Assembly: GCF_000484695.1 (NCBI RefSeq)
Contig: NZ_AXVR01000010.1
Coordinates: 1 to 64,000, forward strand
Direction of reading: 5' to 3'
Length of the DNA: 64,000 nt
From: Salinispora cortesiana
GTDB lineage: Bacteria; Actinomycetota; Actinomycetes; Mycobacteriales; Micromonosporaceae
The notes under the pieces are model-generated. The model worked only from the letters and a program-made list of their open reading frames with translations. It had not been told where the DNA came from and did not search any database. Shown in pieces: positions 60,416 to 64,000 of this stretch (position 1 is its first letter; every line of letters starts with the position of its first letter). A program made the position numbers and the translations under genes.

Positions 60416-61699
60416 TCAACCCCCGCTCACGGAGGGCTCCGGGGCAGGGGAACCGCTGCCCTCGGACGGCACCGGTGCGGGGGACCCACCGGCCACCGCG
60501 CCCGGGTTCGGGGCGGCCGGACTTGGTTTCAGGCCGGCGGGCACGGGCAGGGCGCTGCCCTTGACATACTCCTCCCAGCTCACGTTCCAGGCGGTCCAGC
60601 CGTTGCCCTCATCCAGCGTCACCTCGGTGCCCTTGATGGTCACCAGGTCGCCGACCTGAGTGACGCCCATCAGCCAGTCGGCGCTGGCGGCCGAGAGGTT
60701 GGTACAGCCATGGGAGACGTTTTGGTACCCCTGAACTCCCTCCGACCAGGGCGCGCCGTGGAGGAACTCACCCCGCCAGGTCAGCCGCTGCGCATCCTCG
60801 ACATCCACCACGTACGGGTCGGCCGAGCCACGGGTGTCGAAGGTGGTGAACTCATGCTTCTCCATGATCACCATCTTGCCGCTGGAGGTCGGCGTGCTCG
60901 GCTTGCCGAGGCTCACCGGTAGCTCCCGCAGCAGCTTTCCGTCCTGGAACACCGACATCTGCTTGGTCTCGTTGTCGATCTCCAAGGCGACCTGGCGACC
61001 AATTTTCGAGGTCGCCCGCCGGTCGGCGTCGCCCACGTACTCCTCACCGATCGGCAGGCCCTCCAAACCGGCGCGGAAGCTGATCGTCGTACCCGGTCGC
61101 CAGAAGTCCGGTGCCCGGTAGTAGACCTGACTGCCGTCGGACACCCAGGACCACACCCCCGGCTGGGACGGGTTGGTCCGCACAAACAAACGCCGCTGAA
61201 CGGCGGCCCGGGCCTCCTCCGGAATCGGCGGATCGAACGCTACGGTCACCGGCATGGCGGTTCCGTACGTCCGGTCACCCATGAAATACAACGTGCTGGT
61301 AATTGCCGGTTTCGTGGACTTCGGCCTAGTGGTGAAGGTGGTTTTCCGGGTGGTAGTGGTTTTACCGGAGCTACCGGTAGCAGTCACCTCAGCAGTATAT
61401 GTCCGTTTTGGCGTTAGTGGCGTGCTCGGTACCCAGGTCGAGCCATCCTCCCGGGGCTCCCCCTTGACCTCGGCCCCCGCATCATCGGTGACGCGGACCG
61501 CAGTAATCGTCCCGCCCTTGACCGCGGTGCCGACCTCAGCGCTGATCGGGACATCTGTCGCTTGGTCGGCCGGCGTCACGGTCAGTTCCGGCGGAGCCGG
61601 TCGGGCCTCCTCGCGCCCGCTGCCGGTACACCCGCCGAGTGCTACCGATACGGCCGCGACAGTTACCGTGAGCAGCGTCATTCGCCGCCTGAATGTCAT
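60416..61699 (-). CDS. L,D-transpeptidase lipoprotein
   Basis: This 427-aa exported enzyme makes 3-3 cross-links in peptidoglycan. The N-terminus is a lipoprotein signal (FRRRMTLLTVTVAAVSVALG) with lipobox Gly-Gly-Cys24. Two Ig-like domains follow (LTVTPADQATDVPISAEVGT, then PAITSTLYFMGDRTYGTAMP). The YkuD catalytic domain has VALEIDNETKQMSVFQDGKL, EFLHGAPWSEGV and the active-site VSHGCTNLS. A Pro/Ser/Gly tail closes the protein. The layout is that of mycobacterial LdtMt2-type enzymes. The ATG at 61699 follows GGGGGGC. Confidence 0.94.
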   Translation of the reverse strand: MTFRRRMTLLTVTVAAVSVALGGCTGSGREEARPAPPELTVTPADQATDVPISAEVGTAVKGGTITAVRVTDDAGAEVKGEPREDGSTWVPSTPLTPKRTYTAEVTATGSSGKTTTTRKTTFTTRPKSTKPAITSTLYFMGDRTYGTAMPVTVAFDPPIPEEARAAVQRRLFVRTNPSQPGVWSWVSDGSQVYYRAPDFWRPGTTISFRAGLEGLPIGEEYVGDADRRATSKIGRQVALEIDNETKQMSVFQDGKLLRELPVSLGKPSTPTSSGKMVIMEKHEFTTFDTRGSADPYVVDVEDAQRLTWRGEFLHGAPWSEGVQGYQNVSHGCTNLSAASADWLMGVTQVGDLVTIKGTEVTLDEGNGWTAWNVSWEEYVKGSALPVPAGLKPSPAAPNPGAVAGGSPAPVPSEGSGSPAPEPSVSGG

Positions 61700-61941
61700 G
61701 TGCGCCCCCCGTTGTCGCCTCCTCCGCCACATTCTCTCCGCCGTGCTGCCCGGGGAACGCATTTTTGACAAATTCGACGGGGTGATTATCTTCCCCATTT
61801 TCTGGCTTTGCGCTATCTGTTCCGAGCCTGCCCGATCATGGGTCACCGCTCACATCCGAACCGTCCGGGGCGGTTCGTCCGAAATTCACTCCAACGTGCG
61901 GCGGAGCCCGGAACGCGGGGCCGTGCGGCCCCGCGTCCCGG

Positions 61942-63285
61942 TCAGAGGTTCGCGATCAGCACCGCTGGCCGCTCGACACAGTCCGCGACATGCCGCAGGA
62001 AGCCACCGGCCACCCCGCCGTCACAGACCCGGTGATCGAAAGTGAGGCTGAGCTGCGTCACCTTGCGGACCGCAAGCTGCCCGTCAACCACCCACGGCTT
62101 GTCCACGATCCGTCCGACGCCGAGCAACGCCGCCTCCGGATGGTTGATGATCGGCGTGGACCCGTCCACCCCGAACACGCCGTAGTTGTTCAGCGTAAAC
62201 GTCCCGCCGGTCAGCCGATTCGGTGGCAGTGTGCCAGCCCGCGCCGCCGCCGTGGTCTCGGCCAGCGCCGCGGCCAGCCCCGCGGTGGTGAGCTGCTGCG
62301 CGTCGCGCAGCACCGGAACCACGAGCCCTCGGTCGGTCTGGGCGGCGATACCCAGGTGCACCCCGGCGGACTGGATGATCCGCTGTGCCGCACTGTCCAC
62401 CCGGGCGTTGAGCTGGGGGTACCGTCGCAGCCCAGAGAGGCAGATCCGGGCGAACAGCGCCAGAATGCTCACCGGTTCGGCCGGGTTGGCCGCGTTGATC
62501 GTCGCGCGGGTCTCCAGCAGGGCGGTCGCGTCGGCATCCACCCAGATCGTCACCTCGGGAATCTCCTGCCGGCTACGGGAGAGCTTGTCGGCGATAACCT
62601 TGCGGATCCCGGTCAGCGGCACGATCACATCGCCGTCGACGGGCACGGCGTTCGCAGCGGGCACGGTGACCGGAGCCGGGGTGGCGGCCTCCACATCAGC
62701 CCGGCGAATCACGCCGCCACGGCCGGTACCACGCAGGGCGGCCAGGTCAACGCCACGCTGCCTCGCCAGCCGCCGCACGATCGGCGAGATGACCCGAACG
62801 CTCTCGCCGGCCGGACCGAGGCCGCTACTCGAGGCGGCCTCCGTCCGAGCGACGCCGCCCGAGGCGGCCTCGGTCCAAGTGGCGCCGCCCGAGGCGGCCT
62901 TGGTCGGTGCGACCCGGGGCCGGCGCCGGCGAGCCGTTCCGCCATGGCCGGTGCCATATCCGATCAGGACGTTCCCGGAGCCAGCCCGCTCCTGCTCGCG
63001 GTTGACCATGGGCCCGCCAGAGACGCTCTCCGCCTCGCCCGCTTCCGGCGACGCGATGGTGATCAAGGGCTGGCCAACCGGCCGCACCTCGCCCGCCGTG
63101 CCGTGCAGGGCCACCACCCGTCCGGCGTACGGGCAGGGCACGTCTACGACTGCCTTGGCGGTCTCCACCTCCACGACGGCCTGGTCCACCGTCACCGTGT
63201 CGCCCACGGCGACCCGCCACTCGACGATCTCCGCCTCGCTCAGCCCTTCCCCAAGATCCGGCAGAAGGAAGACTCGCTCACTCAT
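61942..63285 (-). CDS. Dihydrolipoamide acyltransferase (E2) of a 2-oxoacid dehydrogenase complex
   Basis: This 447-aa protein has one lipoyl domain (FLLPDLGEGLSEAEIVEWRV with lipoylated Lys44 in ETAKAVVDVP), a Pro/Ala/Ser linker carrying three 10-residue repeats (TEAASGG units), a peripheral-subunit-binding domain (ISPIVRRLARQRGVDLAALR) and a catalytic domain ending in LTFDHRVCDGGVAGGFLRHV with the HxxxDG active site. It takes the acyl group from E1 and passes it to CoA. The E1-beta type upstream suggests a branched-chain 2-oxoacid (bkd) complex. The ATG overlaps the E1-beta stop by one base. Confidence 0.93.
   Translation of the reverse strand: MSERVFLLPDLGEGLSEAEIVEWRVAVGDTVTVDQAVVEVETAKAVVDVPCPYAGRVVALHGTAGEVRPVGQPLITIASPEAGEAESVSGGPMVNREQERAGSGNVLIGYGTGHGGTARRRRPRVAPTKAASGGATWTEAASGGVARTEAASSSGLGPAGESVRVISPIVRRLARQRGVDLAALRGTGRGGVIRRADVEAATPAPVTVPAANAVPVDGDVIVPLTGIRKVIADKLSRSRQEIPEVTIWVDADATALLETRATINAANPAEPVSILALFARICLSGLRRYPQLNARVDSAAQRIIQSAGVHLGIAAQTDRGLVVPVLRDAQQLTTAGLAAALAETTAAARAGTLPPNRLTGGTFTLNNYGVFGVDGSTPIINHPEAALLGVGRIVDKPWVVDGQLAVRKVTQLSLTFDHRVCDGGVAGGFLRHVADCVERPAVLIANL
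62831..62915. repeat. 30-bp tandem repeats in the E2 linker
   Basis: Units at 62831-62860, 62861-62890 and a partial third from 62891 share GAGGCGGCCT. Each full unit encodes ten residues of the inter-domain linker, so copy number can vary without losing frame. Confidence 0.8.
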
Positions 63286-64000
63286 CAGGCCGCCACCCAC
63301 CGCTCGTCGAGCTGGTCGTCCCACTGGAGGCGGGCCACCGTGTCGAGCACGCGATCCACCGACGGCAGGTGGGTGTGCTCCAGCATCGGTGCCGGGTACG
63401 GGATGTCCAACCCGGCGACCCGCAGCACCGGCGCGTGCAGGGAGTGGAAGCAACGCTCCTGCACCCGCGCGGCGATCTCCGCGCCGACGCCGGCGAAGCC
63501 CTGGGCCTCGTGGATCACCACGCACCGGCCTGTCTTCCGCACCGACGCCGCGATCGTGCCGTCGTCGAACGGTACGATCGTCCGCACATCAACGACTTCA
63601 AGGTCCCGGCCCTCTGCCTGGGCCGCCTCGGCGGCCGCCAGGGCCACCGGCACCGCCGGCCCGTACGCGACCAGGGTGGCATCGGTGCCCTGACGGCGTA
63701 CGACGGCGCGGCCGAACGGCTCGGTCCGGGCTGGCAACTGCGTCTCGGCGCTGGCGAAGTAGAGCTTCTTCGGCTCCAGGAAGACGACCGGGTCCGGATC
63801 GTCGATCGCCGAACGCAGCAGCGAGTAGGCGTCGGCCACGGTGGCCGGGGTGACGACCTTCAGACCGGGGGTGTGCGCGTAGTACGCCTCGGAGGAGTCG
63901 CAGTGGTGCTCCACCCCGCCGATGCCGCCAGCGTACGGAATCCGGATGACGATGGGCGCGGTCAGCGCGCCCCGGGTGCGGTTGCGCAGCTTCGCCACGT
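63285..64000 (-). CDS. 2-oxoacid dehydrogenase E1 component, beta subunit (5' end outside window)
   Basis: The visible 238 residues are the C-terminal two-thirds of an E1-beta subunit: PIVIRIPYAGGIGGVEHHCD, SSEAYYAHTPGLKVVTPATV, DDPDPVVFLEPKKLYF, LVAYGPAVPVALAAAE, LEVVDVRTIVPFDD and CVVIHEAQGFAGVGAEIAAR. This is the transketolase-like part that completes the thiamine-diphosphate site with an E1-alpha subunit, presumably encoded to the right. HHCDSSEAYYAHTPGL is characteristic of branched-chain/pyruvate heterotetrameric enzymes. The frame continues past position 64000. It is coupled to E2 by TGATG. Confidence 0.93.
   Translation of the reverse strand, partial: VAKLRNRTRGALTAPIVIRIPYAGGIGGVEHHCDSSEAYYAHTPGLKVVTPATVADAYSLLRSAIDDPDPVVFLEPKKLYFASAETQLPARTEPFGRAVVRRQGTDATLVAYGPAVPVALAAAEAAQAEGRDLEVVDVRTIVPFDDGTIAASVRKTGRCVVIHEAQGFAGVGAEIAARVQERCFHSLHAPVLRVAGLDIPYPAPMLEHTHLPSVDRVLDTVARLQWDDQLDERWVAA

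Noticed and set aside
61990..63693. Long plus-strand frames opposite the E2/E1-beta genes
   Set aside because: No family resemblance. The minus-strand genes have intact catalytic motifs and overlapping start/stop codons.

Overview
The window is very GC-rich, almost fully coding, uses many GTG starts and carries hallmark actinobacterial genes: lsr2, an ergothioneine cluster, a SigB/SigF-type sigma factor, a GAF-ANTAR protein, secA2 and a DivIVA-like protein. Protein style and gene content point to a chromosome of the family Micromonosporaceae (Salinispora or Micromonospora type). The genus is an inference. I found no rRNA, tRNA, CRISPR array, intact transposase or phage gene.

Layout. 0-4.3 kb: an acidic repeat protein running off the left edge, a DUF2267 protein, a DksA/TraR zinc finger, an orphan winged-helix regulator, a DUF3500 protein and a GAF-ANTAR protein. 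4.3-10 kb: secA2, ctaD and a SigB/SigF-family sigma factor. 10-17.3 kb: a large unknown protein, an Rv2629/Balon-type release-factor-like protein, a GCS2 ligase, a decayed acetyltransferase, a SpoU methyltransferase that looks like avilamycin-resistance AviRb, and an NmrA-type reductase. 17.4-28.5 kb, all on the minus strand: citrate synthase; a three-gene unit (49-aa membrane protein, methyltransferase, membrane sulfatase); and a response regulator, histidine kinase, GT39 and GT2-GtrA unit whose last gene carries an in-frame stop. 28.7-39.6 kb: a one-cysteine OsmC protein, a secreted lysozyme-like protein, a DUF2267/dehydratase-like fusion, NDH-2, TerC, a CoA-transferase, another DUF2267 protein and a GT4 glycosyltransferase. 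39.8-46.5 kb: nhaA, a UPF0016 manganese exporter and egtDCBA. 46.6-57.6 kb: a Ser/Thr kinase, DUF305, an LVIVD propeller, a broken MerR gene, an asnB/M15-peptidase pair, a DEAD-box helicase, lsr2 and a decayed MFS transporter. 57.6-64 kb: a nitroreductase, a cobalamin-type binding protein, DoxX, FKBP, an L,D-transpeptidase and E2/E1-beta genes of a 2-oxoacid dehydrogenase running off the right edge.

How the genes work together. The sigma factor at 9.05 kb belongs to the family that reads GTTT-N15/16-GGGTAT promoters. Matches lie before the dksA-like, GAF-ANTAR, DUF3500, osmC and one DUF2267 gene, suggesting a small local stress regulon. Two leaders with the conserved GGGGAGTA block of the yybP-ykoY manganese riboswitch precede two unrelated exporter families, TerC and UPF0016. 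Several genes concern the cell surface: the sulfatase unit, the two-component/GT39/GT2 unit, L,D-transpeptidase, the M15-type peptidase with AsnB, and GT4. Three genes are clearly decayed (GNAT, MerR, MFS) and a fourth (GT2-GtrA) has a single nonsense codon.
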